DNA of 64,000 nt from Pseudomonadota bacterium. GTDB taxonomy: Bacteria > Pseudomonadota > Alphaproteobacteria > Acetobacterales > Acetobacteraceae. The notes below the pieces were generated by a model, which saw nothing but the letters and a program-made list of their open reading frames with translations, did no database searches and had not been told where the DNA came from. The translations under genes and the position numbers were made by a program. Positions 9,047-17,768 of the stretch are shown piece by piece. Numbering within the stretch: position 1 is the stretch's first letter; the number at the start of each line of letters is the position of its first letter. Location: the NCBI GenBank assembly GCA_021849425.1, contig JAJZSY010000017.1:1-64000 (forward strand), given 5' to 3'.

Positions 9047-10003
9047 ATGAGCGCCGCACAAGATCTTCGAAACAGGCTGGCGATTCCGGTCATCGGGTCG
9101 CCGCTGTTCATCATCTCCAATCCGAAACTGGTCATTGCCCAGTGCATCGCCGGCATTGTCGGTTCGTTTCCGGCGCTGAACGCCCGGCCGGCCGCGCAAC
9201 TCGACGAGTGGCTGGCAGAAATCACCGAAACGCTGGCGGCCTGGGACCGTGCGCATCCCGACCGCAAGGCGGCGCCCTTCGCGGTCAACCAGATCGTGCA
9301 CCGCTCCAACGCGCGGCTTGAGCAGGATCTCGAACTCTGCGTGAAATACCGCGCGCCGCTGGTGATCACCTCGCTGGGCGCGCGGCCGGAGGTGAACCAG
9401 GCGGTGCATGGCTATGGCGGCATCGTGCTGCACGACATCATCAACAACCGCTTTGCCCGCAAGGCGATCGAGAAGGGGGCGGACGGGCTGATCGCCGTGG
9501 CTGCCGGCGCGGGCGGCCATGCCGGCACGCTCTCGCCCTTCGCGCTGGTGCAGGAGATCCGCACCTGGTTCCACGGGCCGCTCGCGCTCTCCGGCGCGAT
9601 CGCGACCGGCCGTGCCGTGCTCGCCGCCGAGGCGATGGGGGCGGACTTCGCCTATATCGGCTCGGCCTTCATCGCCACCGAGGAGGCCAATGCGGGCGAG
9701 GCCTACAAGCAGGCGATCGTCGGCAGCGGCGCTGAAGATATCGTCTACACCAATCTCTTCACCGGGGTGCATGGCAACTATCTGCGCCCGAGCATCGTTG
9801 CCGCCGGGCTCGACCCGGACAACCTGCCGCAGAGCGATGCCTCGGCGATGAATTTCCACGAGGGCGCCAAGGCCAAGGCGTGGAAGGACATCTGGGGTTC
9901 GGGGCAGGGGATCGGCGCGGTCGATGCGGTGTTGCCGGCGGGCGAGCGGGTCGCGCGGCTGATCGCCGAATACCGCGCGGCGCGCGCCGCCCTGTGCGGC
10001 TGA
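9047..10003 (+). CDS. Nitronate monooxygenase (2-nitropropane dioxygenase family)
   Basis: A 318-residue TIM-barrel FMN flavoprotein. The N-terminus RLAIPVIGSPLFIISNPKLV is typical of the family, and AAGAGGHAG carries the conserved histidine region of nitronate monooxygenases. Later segments ALSGAIATGRAVLAAEAMGADFAYIGSAF form the FMN phosphate-binding end of the barrel. The enzyme oxidises nitronates, such as propionate-3-nitronate, using O2. It lies 31 bases after mbfA on the same strand. Some members of the family act in fatty-acid or secondary metabolism instead, so the substrate is an inference. Confidence 0.85.
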   Translation: MSAAQDLRNRLAIPVIGSPLFIISNPKLVIAQCIAGIVGSFPALNARPAAQLDEWLAEITETLAAWDRAHPDRKAAPFAVNQIVHRSNARLEQDLELCVKYRAPLVITSLGARPEVNQAVHGYGGIVLHDIINNRFARKAIEKGADGLIAVAAGAGGHAGTLSPFALVQEIRTWFHGPLALSGAIATGRAVLAAEAMGADFAYIGSAFIATEEANAGEAYKQAIVGSGAEDIVYTNLFTGVHGNYLRPSIVAAGLDPDNLPQSDASAMNFHEGAKAKAWKDIWGSGQGIGAVDAVLPAGERVARLIAEYRAARAALCG

Positions 10004-10010
10004 GCGCCGC

Positions 10011-10676
10011 TCAGGCGAACGGGTAGGGGCCGCCGCGCTCCAGCGCCCGCTGCCAGGCCGGCCTTGCGTGGATCGCGGCGAGAAAGGCGTTGAGCCGCGG
10101 GTAATTGCCGCGCAGCAGCCCCCTTGTGTTCGCCGCCTCGATCGGGAAGCTCATCATGATGTCGGCGCCGGTCAGCGCATCGCCGGCGAACCAGGCCGAG
10201 TTCGCCAGCGCGTCTTCCCAGAACCGGATATTGGCGCCGAGATTGGGGTCGAGAAACGCATCCCCCACCTTGTTGCCGATGGCGCGCATCAGCGGCTTGA
10301 GCACGAAGGGCGCCTGTTTCGGCATTTCGTCGAATACCAGCTTCATCACCAGGAACGGCATCGCCGAGCCCTCGGCATGGTGCAGCCAGTAGGTGTAGCG
10401 GCGCCGCTCGTCGGTGCCCTCGGGCGGAATCAGCCGCCCCTTGCCGTAGGTGCCGATGAGGTATTCGACGATCGCGCCGGTCTCGGCGACGGTGATGCCG
10501 CCATCGGTGATCACGGGTGACTTGCCGAGCGGATGGACCGCGCGGAGGGATGGCGGGGCGAGCTTGGTCTTCCGGTCGCGGTCATAATGCTGCACCTCGT
10601 ATTCGAGGCCGAGTTCTTCGAGCAGCCAGAGCACGCGCTGCGAGCGCGACGCTTCGAGATGGTGAACGACGATCAT
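10011..10676 (-). CDS. Glutathione S-transferase family protein
   Basis: A 221-residue cytosolic GST. The thioredoxin-like N-terminal domain has HHLEASRSQRVLWLLEELGLEY, the cis-proline region GKSPVITDGG and the glutathione-binding pair ETGAIVEYL. The helical C-terminal domain ends with NYPRLNAFLAAIHARPAWQRAL. The combination VLWLLEELG is common in bacterial beta/theta-like GSTs. Its ATG overlaps the stop of the upstream ygfZ-type gene by four bases, so the two are co-transcribed. The substrate is unknown. Confidence 0.9.
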   Translation of the reverse strand: MIVVHHLEASRSQRVLWLLEELGLEYEVQHYDRDRKTKLAPPSLRAVHPLGKSPVITDGGITVAETGAIVEYLIGTYGKGRLIPPEGTDERRRYTYWLHHAEGSAMPFLVMKLVFDEMPKQAPFVLKPLMRAIGNKVGDAFLDPNLGANIRFWEDALANSAWFAGDALTGADIMMSFPIEAANTRGLLRGNYPRLNAFLAAIHARPAWQRALERGGPYPFA

Positions 10677-11497
10677 GGTGTCGCGGTCTCCGGCAGGGTC
10701 ATCCAGGATGGAATATCGGGCGTCAGCACGATGCCGTCGAGGCTTAGCGGGGTGCCCAGCGCATCGAGCCGCAGCAGTGCGAGGCCGCGCCGGCCGAGGC
10801 TCGTCCGCAGCGTGCCGACCTCGCGGCCGCCGGCGGTGATCGCTCCGGCGGCGGGCAGCTCGGCTTCGGCTTCGACCGGAACAAGCCGGCGCTTGACCAG
10901 CCCCCGGTAGCGGGTGCGGGCGGTGAGTTCCTGCCCCATGTAGCAGCCCTTGTCCCAGTCGATCCCGTTCAGCTCGCCGAAGCCGGCTTCCATCAGCAGG
11001 GTCTTTTCCGGTTCGAGATCGTCGTGATCCGGCAGGCCGAGCGCCAGCCGGTGGGCGCGATAGGCGGGTTCATCCGCCGCTCCGGCCAGCGGCGCCGGAG
11101 CCAGTATCCGGTGGCCGGCTTCGGGCAGGCGCGGATCGGCGGCGGTGATCGCGCCGGGGGGTGTGACAGGGAGCGCGCCGCCCCATGCGGCATGCACGGC
11201 GAAGTCGTCCGACCGGTCGCGCAGGGTGACCTGGCTGCGCAGCCGGAAGCGCGAGAGCCGGCGGATCAACTCCGCGACCGCCGCGCGCGGTGACTCCAGC
11301 AGGAGCGACTTGCCCGCGGCAAGAATGAAGAATTCGGCCAGATAGCGCCCCTGCGGCGTGAGCAGCGCGGACCAGACGGCCCGGCCCGGTTCCGCCTTCG
11401 TCACGTCGTTCGACACGAGGCCCTGGAGAAAGGCGACACGGTCGGGTCCCTCGATCCCGATCACGCCGCGCGCGGGAAGATATGCGATCGTCGTCAT
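10673..11497 (-). CDS. ygfZ: YgfZ/GcvT-domain folate-binding protein
   Basis: I start at the ATG at 11497 (MTTIAYLPARGVIGIEGPDRVAFLQGLVSND), giving 274 residues. The family signature KGCYMGQELTARTRYRG is intact, including the conserved cysteine. YgfZ/IBA57 proteins bind tetrahydrofolate and help mature or repair certain [4Fe-4S] enzymes, including radical-SAM proteins. That role is of interest here because the window encodes several Fe-S enzymes (IspH, HpnH, HpnJ). The gene is co-transcribed with the downstream GST by an ATGA overlap. Confidence 0.9.
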   Translation of the reverse strand: MTTIAYLPARGVIGIEGPDRVAFLQGLVSNDVTKAEPGRAVWSALLTPQGRYLAEFFILAAGKSLLLESPRAAVAELIRRLSRFRLRSQVTLRDRSDDFAVHAAWGGALPVTPPGAITAADPRLPEAGHRILAPAPLAGAADEPAYRAHRLALGLPDHDDLEPEKTLLMEAGFGELNGIDWDKGCYMGQELTARTRYRGLVKRRLVPVEAEAELPAAGAITAGGREVGTLRTSLGRRGLALLRLDALGTPLSLDGIVLTPDIPSWMTLPETATP

Positions 11498-11554
11498 GAT
11501 CGGGATGTGGCCCCTTGGCCGTGCGGCGGCAAGCCGTGCTACAGCCACCGCAGC

Positions 11555-12451
11555 ATGAGAATCCTGTTCATAGCCTCGTCCCGCATCGGCGACGCGGTGA
11601 TCGCCTCCGGCGCGATGGAACGCATCCGGCGCGATTATCCCGGCGCGCGGCTGACAGTGGCCTGCGGCGCCGCTTCCGCCGGCGTGTTCGCGCGGCTGCC
11701 GGGGCTGGAGCGGTTGATCGTTTTCGAGAAGCAGCGGCAGGATCGCCACTGGCTCTCGCTGTGGAGCCGGCTGGTGCGCGATCGCTGGGAGGTGGTGGTG
11801 GATTTTCGTGGCTCGGCGCTGGCCTATACGCTGCGCGCCGGGCGGCGGATCGTGGTGCGCGGCGGGCGGCGGCCCGGCCGGCGCTACCGGCAGGTCGGCG
11901 CCTCCTGCGGGTTCGAGCCGGCGCCGCTGCCGGTGGTCTGGACTGCGCCGGCGGACCGCGCCATCGCCGCCCGCCTGCTGCCCGAGGGCGCGCCGGTGCT
12001 CGGCCTCGGCCCGACCGCGAACTGGGATGGCAAGATCTGGCCGGCCGAGCGCTTCGTCGCCCTGGCTCGCGCGCTGGAGTATCGGCGCGTTGCGGTCTTC
12101 GGCGGCCCGGGCGAGGCCGAGGCGGCGCGCGCCGCCCCGGTGCTTGCGGCGCTGCCCGGCGCGATCGACCTGGTCGGCCGCGTATCGGTGGTCGAGGCGG
12201 CCGCCTGCCTCGCCCGCTGCGCCCTGTTCGTGGGCAACGATTCCGGGCTCATGCACCTTGCCGCCGCCGCCGGCACGCCGACGCTCGGCCTGTTTGGCCG
12301 TTCCCGCGCTTCCGAATACGCGCCCGCCGGCCCCTGTGCCGCCTTCGTCGCGGCGCCCGGCCCCGAGGGCGAGGCGCCGATGCAGGGGTTGGGCGTGGAG
12401 CCGGTGATCGCGGCGGCGCGAGACCTCGCGGCGCGGGCGGTGGCGGCATGA
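11555..12451 (+). CDS. Glycosyltransferase family 9 (heptosyltransferase-like)
   Basis: The likely start is the ATG at 11555 (MRILFIASSRIGDAVIASGAMERIR), giving 298 residues; this N-terminus is the classic GT9 opening. The C-terminal donor site contains FVGNDSGLMHLAAAAGTPTLGLFG, also typical of ADP-heptose:LPS heptosyltransferases. It probably adds a heptose or related sugar to the LPS core or another envelope glycan. It overlaps the next glycosyltransferase (ATGA), so it starts a tightly packed four-gene run. Confidence 0.88.
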   Translation: MRILFIASSRIGDAVIASGAMERIRRDYPGARLTVACGAASAGVFARLPGLERLIVFEKQRQDRHWLSLWSRLVRDRWEVVVDFRGSALAYTLRAGRRIVVRGGRRPGRRYRQVGASCGFEPAPLPVVWTAPADRAIAARLLPEGAPVLGLGPTANWDGKIWPAERFVALARALEYRRVAVFGGPGEAEAARAAPVLAALPGAIDLVGRVSVVEAAACLARCALFVGNDSGLMHLAAAAGTPTLGLFGRSRASEYAPAGPCAAFVAAPGPEGEAPMQGLGVEPVIAAARDLAARAVAA

Positions 12452-13473
12452 GGATCGCGCAACTGATGGCCGGTGCCGCGAATGGCGGCGCCGAGCTGTT
12501 CTTCGAGCGGATGACGCTGGCGCTGCACGAGGCCGGCGAGACGGTGCTGCCGGTGATCCGCCCCGATCCGGCGCGGATGAGCCTGCTGCGCGGCGCGGGG
12601 CTCGATCCGGTCGGGCTGCGCTATGGCGGCCCGCTCGATCTCCTCACCCGCCCGCGCGCGGGGGCGGCGCTGCGCGGCTTCGGCGCCGAGGTGGCGATGG
12701 CGTGGATGAGCCGCGCCGCCTTTCACGCGCCGCGCGGCGACTGGGCGCTCATCGGCCGGCTCGGCGGCTACTACCCGCTGAAATATTTCCGCCGCTGCGA
12801 TCATCTGGTCGGCAACACCCGCGACATCGTGCGCTGGATCGGCGCGCAGGGCTGGCCGCGCGAGCGCATCGCCTACCTGCCCAATTTCGTGGCCGATTTT
12901 GCCGCCGAGCCGCCCGCCGCGCGCGAGGCGCTCGGCGTGCCGGCATCGGCACCGCTGGTGCTCGCCCTCGGGCGGCTGCACGAGGTCAAGGGGTTCGACG
13001 ATCTGATCCGCGCGATCGAGCCGGTCTCCGGCGCGCATCTGGTGATCGCCGGCGAGGGGCCGGAACGCGCTGGTCTGGAGGCGCTGGTCGCCGCGCGCGG
13101 GCTTGGCGGGCGGGTCCATCTCGCCGGCTGGCGGCGCGATGTCGGCGCGCTGCTGCGGATGGCCGACCTGTTCGTCTCGTCCTCGCGCCATGAACCGCTC
13201 GGCAACATGGTGCTGGAGGCGTTCTCCGCCGCAACCCCGGTGGTGGCGGTTGCCGCCGAGGGGCCGCGCGAGGTGATCCGCGACGGGGTGGATGGCGTGC
13301 TGGTGCCGCTCGGCGACACGCAGTCCCTCTCCGCCGCGATCGCGGCCCTGCTCGCCGATCCCGCCCGCCGCGCCGATTTCGCCGCCGCCGGCCGGGCGCG
13401 GTTCGAGGCGGAGTTCGCCGCCCCGGTCGTGATGGCGACCTGGCGCGATTACCTTTCCGGGGTGCGGCGCTGA
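12448..13473 (+). CDS. Glycosyltransferase family 4
   Basis: The start is the ATG at 12448, overlapping the previous stop; the larger open frame upstream is a shadow of the GT9 gene. The 341-residue product begins MRIAQLMAGAANGGAELFFERM, a GT4 N-terminal loop. The donor-binding half has LALGRLHEVKGFDDLIRAIE and the E-x7-E region SSSRHEPLGNMVLEAFSA. It is a retaining GT-B enzyme, probably for cell-surface polysaccharide or LPS. The sugar is unknown. Confidence 0.88.
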   Translation: MRIAQLMAGAANGGAELFFERMTLALHEAGETVLPVIRPDPARMSLLRGAGLDPVGLRYGGPLDLLTRPRAGAALRGFGAEVAMAWMSRAAFHAPRGDWALIGRLGGYYPLKYFRRCDHLVGNTRDIVRWIGAQGWPRERIAYLPNFVADFAAEPPAAREALGVPASAPLVLALGRLHEVKGFDDLIRAIEPVSGAHLVIAGEGPERAGLEALVAARGLGGRVHLAGWRRDVGALLRMADLFVSSSRHEPLGNMVLEAFSAATPVVAVAAEGPREVIRDGVDGVLVPLGDTQSLSAAIAALLADPARRADFAAAGRARFEAEFAAPVVMATWRDYLSGVRR

Positions 13474-15218
13474 TGTGCGGCATCGCGGGTCTCGCGCTGA
13501 AGCCGGGGGCGCGGATCGCGCCGGAAACCCTCGCAGCGCTCGCCCGGGCGCTGGCGCATCGCGGGCCGGATGGCGCGGGCACCCATGTCAGCGAGCGCGC
13601 GGCGCTGGTGCATACAAGGCTCGCCATCGTCGATCTCGCGACCGGCGACCAGCCGCTGTTCGGCGCCGGCGCCGCGCTGATCGGCAATGGCGAAATCTAC
13701 AACAACCGCGAGCTGCGCGCTTCCCTGCCGCAGGTTCCTTTCCGCACCGGCAGCGATTGCGAGCCGCCGCTCCACCTCGCCCGCGTCGAGGCGGACATCG
13801 TGCCGTCGCTGCGCGGGATGTATGCGCTGGCGATCGACGATTCCGAGCGCGGCGTGGTGACGCTGGTGCGCGATCCGTTCGGCATCAAGCCGCTCTACCG
13901 CTGCGCCGCCGATCAGGGCACCGCGTTCGCCTCCGAGCCGCAGGCGCTGCTCGCCGCCGGGCTCGCGAAACGGCGGATTGACACCGCGCGCCTCGTCGAG
14001 CTGCTGCAACTGCAATTCACCACCGGCACCGCGACGGTCTTCGCCGGGATCGAACGGGTGCCGCCGGGCGCGCTGCTCACCTTGCGCGATGGCGCCGAGG
14101 CGGCACTGCTCGGCCATCCGCCGATCGAGCCGGGCGAGGCGCCGCGCGACGAGGATGCGGCCCTCGTCGCGCTCGATGCGGTGCTGGCGCAATCGGTCGA
14201 GCTGCACCAGCGCAGCGACGTGCCCTATGGCGTGTTTCTCTCCGGCGGGATCGACAGCGCCGCGATTCTCGCCCTGATGGCGCGGCTGAACGAGACGCCG
14301 GTGCTCGCCTTCACCGCCGGATTCGACCGCGACACGGTGGCCGACGAGCGCGACGATGCCGCGGCGACCGCCCGCGCCGTGGGCGCGCGGCACGAGCGGA
14401 TCGAGATCACCGAGGCGATGACCTGGCGGCACCTGCCCGCCATCGTCGCCGCGATGGACGATCCGGCCGCCGATTACGCCATCATCCCCACCTGGTTCCT
14501 CGCCCGCCATGCGCGCCAGAGCGTGAAGGTCGTTCTCTCGGGCGAGGGCGGGGACGAGATGTTCGCCGGCTACGGACGTTACCGCGCGGCGGCGCGGCCC
14601 TGGCCCTTCGCCCGGCCGATGCGCGCCCGCGGCGCGTTCGACGGGCTCGGCCTGCTGCGCGATGGCGGCGATGCCTGGCGCGCCGGCCTGCTGCGCGCGC
14701 GGCAGGCGGCGGGCGGCGGCGGCCTCGGTCGCGCGCAGCGCGAGGATGTCGCGACCTGGCTGCCCGACGACCTGCTGCTCAAGCTCGATCGCTGCCTGAT
14801 GGCGCATGGCGTCGAGGGGCGCACGCCGTTCCTCGACCGCGAGGTGGCGCGCTTCGCCTTCGCCCTGCCGGATAGGCTGCGGGCGCGCCGGGGGCTCGGC
14901 AAATACCTGCTCCGCAAATGGCTGGAGGCGAATCTGCCGGCGGCGCGCCCCTTCGCCCGCAAGCAGGGGTTCGATGTGCCGGTCGCCGCCTGGATCGCCG
15001 GGCAGGGCCAGCGCCTTGGCGAGCTGGTGTCGCGCGCGCCGGTCATCGCCGAGGTCGCGGCGCCGGCGCGCGTGCGCGACCTGTTCGACCGCGCGGCCGA
15101 CCGCCGGGCCGGCGTGGCATGCTGGCGGTTGCTGTTCCTTGCCCTGTGGCATCACCGCCACGGGCTCGGCGGCGCCGCCGATGGCGATGTGTTCGAAACA
15201 CTGGGAGAACGGGCATGA
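13473..15218 (+). CDS. asnB: Asparagine synthase-like amidotransferase
   Basis: A 581-residue protein whose start codon shares its A with the previous stop. Cys2 (MCGIAGLAL) is the glutamine amidotransferase nucleophile; RGPDGAG, RLAIVDL and GNGEIYNN complete the N-terminal Ntn domain. The PP-loop of the synthetase domain is SGGIDSAAILALMARL near residue 255, followed by VLSGEGGDEMFAGYGRY. This is the class B asparagine synthetase architecture. The position after two glycosyltransferases suggests that it may amidate a carboxyl group on an envelope glycan instead of free aspartate, but both are possible. Confidence 0.85.
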   Translation: MCGIAGLALKPGARIAPETLAALARALAHRGPDGAGTHVSERAALVHTRLAIVDLATGDQPLFGAGAALIGNGEIYNNRELRASLPQVPFRTGSDCEPPLHLARVEADIVPSLRGMYALAIDDSERGVVTLVRDPFGIKPLYRCAADQGTAFASEPQALLAAGLAKRRIDTARLVELLQLQFTTGTATVFAGIERVPPGALLTLRDGAEAALLGHPPIEPGEAPRDEDAALVALDAVLAQSVELHQRSDVPYGVFLSGGIDSAAILALMARLNETPVLAFTAGFDRDTVADERDDAAATARAVGARHERIEITEAMTWRHLPAIVAAMDDPAADYAIIPTWFLARHARQSVKVVLSGEGGDEMFAGYGRYRAAARPWPFARPMRARGAFDGLGLLRDGGDAWRAGLLRARQAAGGGGLGRAQREDVATWLPDDLLLKLDRCLMAHGVEGRTPFLDREVARFAFALPDRLRARRGLGKYLLRKWLEANLPAARPFARKQGFDVPVAAWIAGQGQRLGELVSRAPVIAEVAAPARVRDLFDRAADRRAGVACWRLLFLALWHHRHGLGGAADGDVFETLGERA

Positions 15219-16543
15219 CCGAGCGCTATGATCTGATCATCGAGAACGGCACCCTGATCCTGCCCTGGGGCGAGGCAACCGGGCGGATCGGCGTGCGGGA
15301 CGGGCGGATTGCCACCCTCGCCGCCGCGGGCGAGGCGGCCGAGACGATCGACGCGCGCGGCCTGCACGTGCTGCCGGGGCTGATCGACCCGCATGTGCAT
15401 TTCCGCGACTCCGGCAGCGGCGAGCTGCCGGCGGTCGAGACGATGGAAACCGGCACGCGCGGTGCGGTGCTCGGCGGCATCACCGCGATCTTCGACATGC
15501 CGAACACCGGCACGCCGGCTACCGGACAGGCGGCGCTGGCGGCGAAGCGGGACTCGCTCGCCGGCCGGGCGTGGTGCGATGTCGGCCTCTATGTCGGCGC
15601 GACGAAGGACAATATCGCCGAACTCGCCACCCTCGAGGCCGAGCCCGGGATCTGCGCGATCAAGGTTTTCGCCGGCTCCTCAACTGGTAACCTGCTGGTC
15701 GAGGATGACGCCTCGATCGAACGTGTGATGCGCGCCGGACGGCGGCGGATCGCCTTCCATTCCGAGGATGAATACCGCCTGCAGGCGCGGCGCGGCGAAT
15801 TCTCCACCGGCATGGCCTACGCCAACCACGCGGTCTGGCGCGACCCGGAATGCGCGGCGCTCGGCACAAGGCGGATCATGGCGCTAGCCCGCCGCACCGG
15901 CCGCCCGGCGCATATCCTGCATGTCTCGACCGAGGAAGAATTCGCCTATCTGCGCGATTTTCGCGATGTCGCCAGCGTCGAGGTGCTGGTCAATCACCTG
16001 ACCCAGATGGCGCCCGACGCCTATGACCGGCTTGGCGCCTATGCGGTGATGAATCCGCCGATCCGCGATCGGCGCCATGTCGAGGCGGCGTGGCGCGCGG
16101 TGGCGGATGGGCTGGTGGACACGATCGGCTCAGACCACGCGCCGCATCCCCGGGAAGCGAAGGAACGCCCCTGGCCGGAAACCGCGGCCGGGCTGACCGG
16201 CGTGCAGACCCTGGTGCCGGTGATGCTCGACCAGGTGGCGAAGGGGCGGCTGCCGCTCACCCGGCTGGTCGATCTCATGGCGGCGGGGCCGGCGCGGATT
16301 TACGGCGCGGTCGGCAAGGGGCGGATCGCCGCCGGCTATGACGCCGATTTCACCCTGGTTGACCTGCGGCGCCAGCAGCGCATCGAGGCGGGTTGGCTCG
16401 CCAGCCCCTGCGGCTGGTCGCCGTTCGAGGGCGAGCGCGTCACCGGCTGGCCGGTGATGACGATCATCCGCGGCCGGGTGGCGATGCGCGATGGCGCCGT
16501 GACGGGAACGCCCGCGGGGCGGAGCGTCGTCTTCCGCTCCTGA
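15215..16543 (+). CDS. pyrC: Dihydroorotase / cyclic amidohydrolase
   Basis: A 442-residue amidohydrolase-superfamily protein with ATGA overlap to the asparagine synthase gene. The first metal-binding motif is LIDPHVHFRDSG; later come FDMPNTGTP, AIKVFAGSSTGNLLVEDD, the histidines of HILHVSTEEE and IGSDHAPHPREAKERPWPE. These match dihydroorotase class I, the third step of pyrimidine synthesis (carbamoyl-aspartate to dihydroorotate). The lysine in IKVFAGSSTG may be the bridging residue. Being last in a glycosyltransferase run is unusual for a pyrimidine gene, so another cyclic amide substrate is possible. Confidence 0.83.
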   Translation: MTERYDLIIENGTLILPWGEATGRIGVRDGRIATLAAAGEAAETIDARGLHVLPGLIDPHVHFRDSGSGELPAVETMETGTRGAVLGGITAIFDMPNTGTPATGQAALAAKRDSLAGRAWCDVGLYVGATKDNIAELATLEAEPGICAIKVFAGSSTGNLLVEDDASIERVMRAGRRRIAFHSEDEYRLQARRGEFSTGMAYANHAVWRDPECAALGTRRIMALARRTGRPAHILHVSTEEEFAYLRDFRDVASVEVLVNHLTQMAPDAYDRLGAYAVMNPPIRDRRHVEAAWRAVADGLVDTIGSDHAPHPREAKERPWPETAAGLTGVQTLVPVMLDQVAKGRLPLTRLVDLMAAGPARIYGAVGKGRIAAGYDADFTLVDLRRQQRIEAGWLASPCGWSPFEGERVTGWPVMTIIRGRVAMRDGAVTGTPAGRSVVFRS

Positions 16544-16792
16544 CCCGCACGGCCCGTCCGGGAGGGGGCGATCATCGCGATATCAAGGGTATAGGTTGCC
16601 GGCGGCGGGCTCGGCGGGCGCGTGTCCAATTCCATGCTGGCCCTCGGGTCGAAAAACCTGTATAAGGACGGCACGGCGCTTTTCGGTTCTGGTTGCTGCG
16701 TGCGTTACGGCGTTACCGCCTTCGACACCTCCCCAAGTTGAAGAGTTAGCTGGCCCGCATATCGCGGGCTGCCGTTTGTTTGGAGAGTCGCG
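16544..16792 (+). promoter_or_regulatory. Long 5' leader of the cold-shock gene
   Basis: The 249-base gap before the csp gene contains no convincing frame. A TATAAG element sits near 16660, a plausible -10 box, which would give a leader of about 125 bases. A short hairpin (GCCCGC at 16753-16758 with GCGGGC at 16764-16769) sits about 25 bases before the ATG and next to the ribosome site GGAGAG. Long structured leaders that control translation by temperature are known for cspA-type genes; the assignment here is by analogy. Confidence 0.4.
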
Positions 16793-16999
16793 ATGTCGAC
16801 AGGTACTGTTAAGTGGTTCAACGCAACCAAGGGCTATGGCTTCATCCAGCCGGATGACGGGTCGAAGGACGTGTTCGTGCACATTTCCGCCGTCGAGCGC
16901 GCCGGCCTCGGCCGGATCGACGAGGGTCAGCGCCTTGAATTCGAGGTCCGCAAGGGCCGCGAAGGCAAGATGTCTGCCGAGAACCTGAAGGCGGCCTGA
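16793..16999 (+). CDS. cspA: Cold-shock domain protein
   Basis: A 68-residue single cold-shock domain. Both RNA-binding motifs are present: KGYGFIQPD (RNP1) and [10 protein letters not shown] (RNP2), after the usual opening [13 protein letters not shown]. It binds single-stranded nucleic acids and acts as an RNA chaperone. Several paralogues are normal in alphaproteobacteria, so the cspA name is generic. It is a single-gene unit with its own leader and a strong terminator. Confidence 0.96.
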   Translation: MSTGTVKWFNATKGYGFIQPDDGSKDVFVHISAVERAGLGRIDEGQRLEFEVRKGREGKMSAENLKAA

Positions 17000-17014
17000 A
17001 CCCGCCTGTCTCGG

Positions 17015-17044
17015 AAAAGGCGCCGTGCGAACGGCGCCTTTTTT
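17015..17044 (+). terminator. Intrinsic terminator after csp
   Basis: A perfect 10-bp stem, AAGGCGCCGT (17017-17026) with ACGGCGCCTT (17031-17040), closes on the loop GCGA and runs into a T tract at 17039-17044. On the other strand the stem is followed by four T residues, so it may also stop the converging GIN-domain gene. Confidence 0.92.
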
Positions 17045-17056
17045 GTTGCCCGCACG

Positions 17057-17698
17057 TCAGCGCTGGGTGATGACCCCATAGGCGAGCGACTTGAAGGTAT
17101 GCGCCTTCGGATGGCCGAGTACCACGACCCGGCCTTCGCCATACATCGTCACATTGGCGTCCTTGCTGGCGAAGACGATCAGGTTCGCCTGGCCCCGCGC
17201 CGCGATGCGCGCGCCGGCGGCGTGCAGCCCGCTCGCATCGATCGAGGCAACGCCGCGCGAGACCATGCTGAACCGCCCGACCTGCCCCGACAGCGTGGCG
17301 GCCGCCGCGCCGTCATTGGTGAAGTCGAAGCGTGGTCCTGAAAGCCCCCGCAATTCCGCGCGGACGAACCCCCTCGTCGTCAGTCCTGCAAGCGCTGGCG
17401 CGGTGATCGTCACCTCCACGGTCTCGCGCTTCGGCAGGTCGAGCGGGGCGGGGCGGTCGATCACCAGTACGCCGCGCTTAACGCTCACGGCGAGGTTTTC
17501 CACCAGATAGGGATCGCCGGCGAGCCGCACCGACCGCGCAGCACCGGAGGTGAAATCGAGCCGGAACCGGCCATGCAGGGCGATCGCATCGAATGGCCCG
17601 ACATGTTCGACGATCACCCGTGGCGCCGCCACGGCGTTTCCGGCGCCCGCCAGAAACAGCGCCGCGACGAAGATGGCGGGGTTTCCGCGTAATTTCAT
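17057..17698 (-). CDS. Secreted GIN-domain (DUF2807) protein
   Basis: I use the ATG at 17698 (MKLRGNPAIFVAALFLAGAG), which has a good AGGAGA ribosome site, giving 213 residues. A signal peptide ends near GNAVAAP. The body is a right-handed beta-helix-like pattern (FDAIALHGRFRLDFTSGAARSV, LVIDRPAPLDLP, VEVTITAPALAGLTTRG) that matches the putative auto-transporter adhesin head GIN family, DUF2807. It is probably periplasmic or surface-exposed; function unknown. It converges with csp and lies downstream of dinB with a 70-base gap. Confidence 0.75.
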   Translation of the reverse strand: MKLRGNPAIFVAALFLAGAGNAVAAPRVIVEHVGPFDAIALHGRFRLDFTSGAARSVRLAGDPYLVENLAVSVKRGVLVIDRPAPLDLPKRETVEVTITAPALAGLTTRGFVRAELRGLSGPRFDFTNDGAAAATLSGQVGRFSMVSRGVASIDASGLHAAGARIAARGQANLIVFASKDANVTMYGEGRVVVLGHPKAHTFKSLAYGVITQR

Positions 17699-17768
17699 CG
17701 ACGATTCTCCTGTGGCGAGCCTATCGGTTTTGCACAGTCCCGGGCAAGCATGGCGTCGGCTGGAAAGC

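Noticed and set aside
11515-12447. N-terminal extension of the GT4 frame
   Set aside because: The 652-codon frame begins inside the GT9 gene in another frame; the GT4 domain starts at the ATG at 12448, so the upstream part is not protein-coding.
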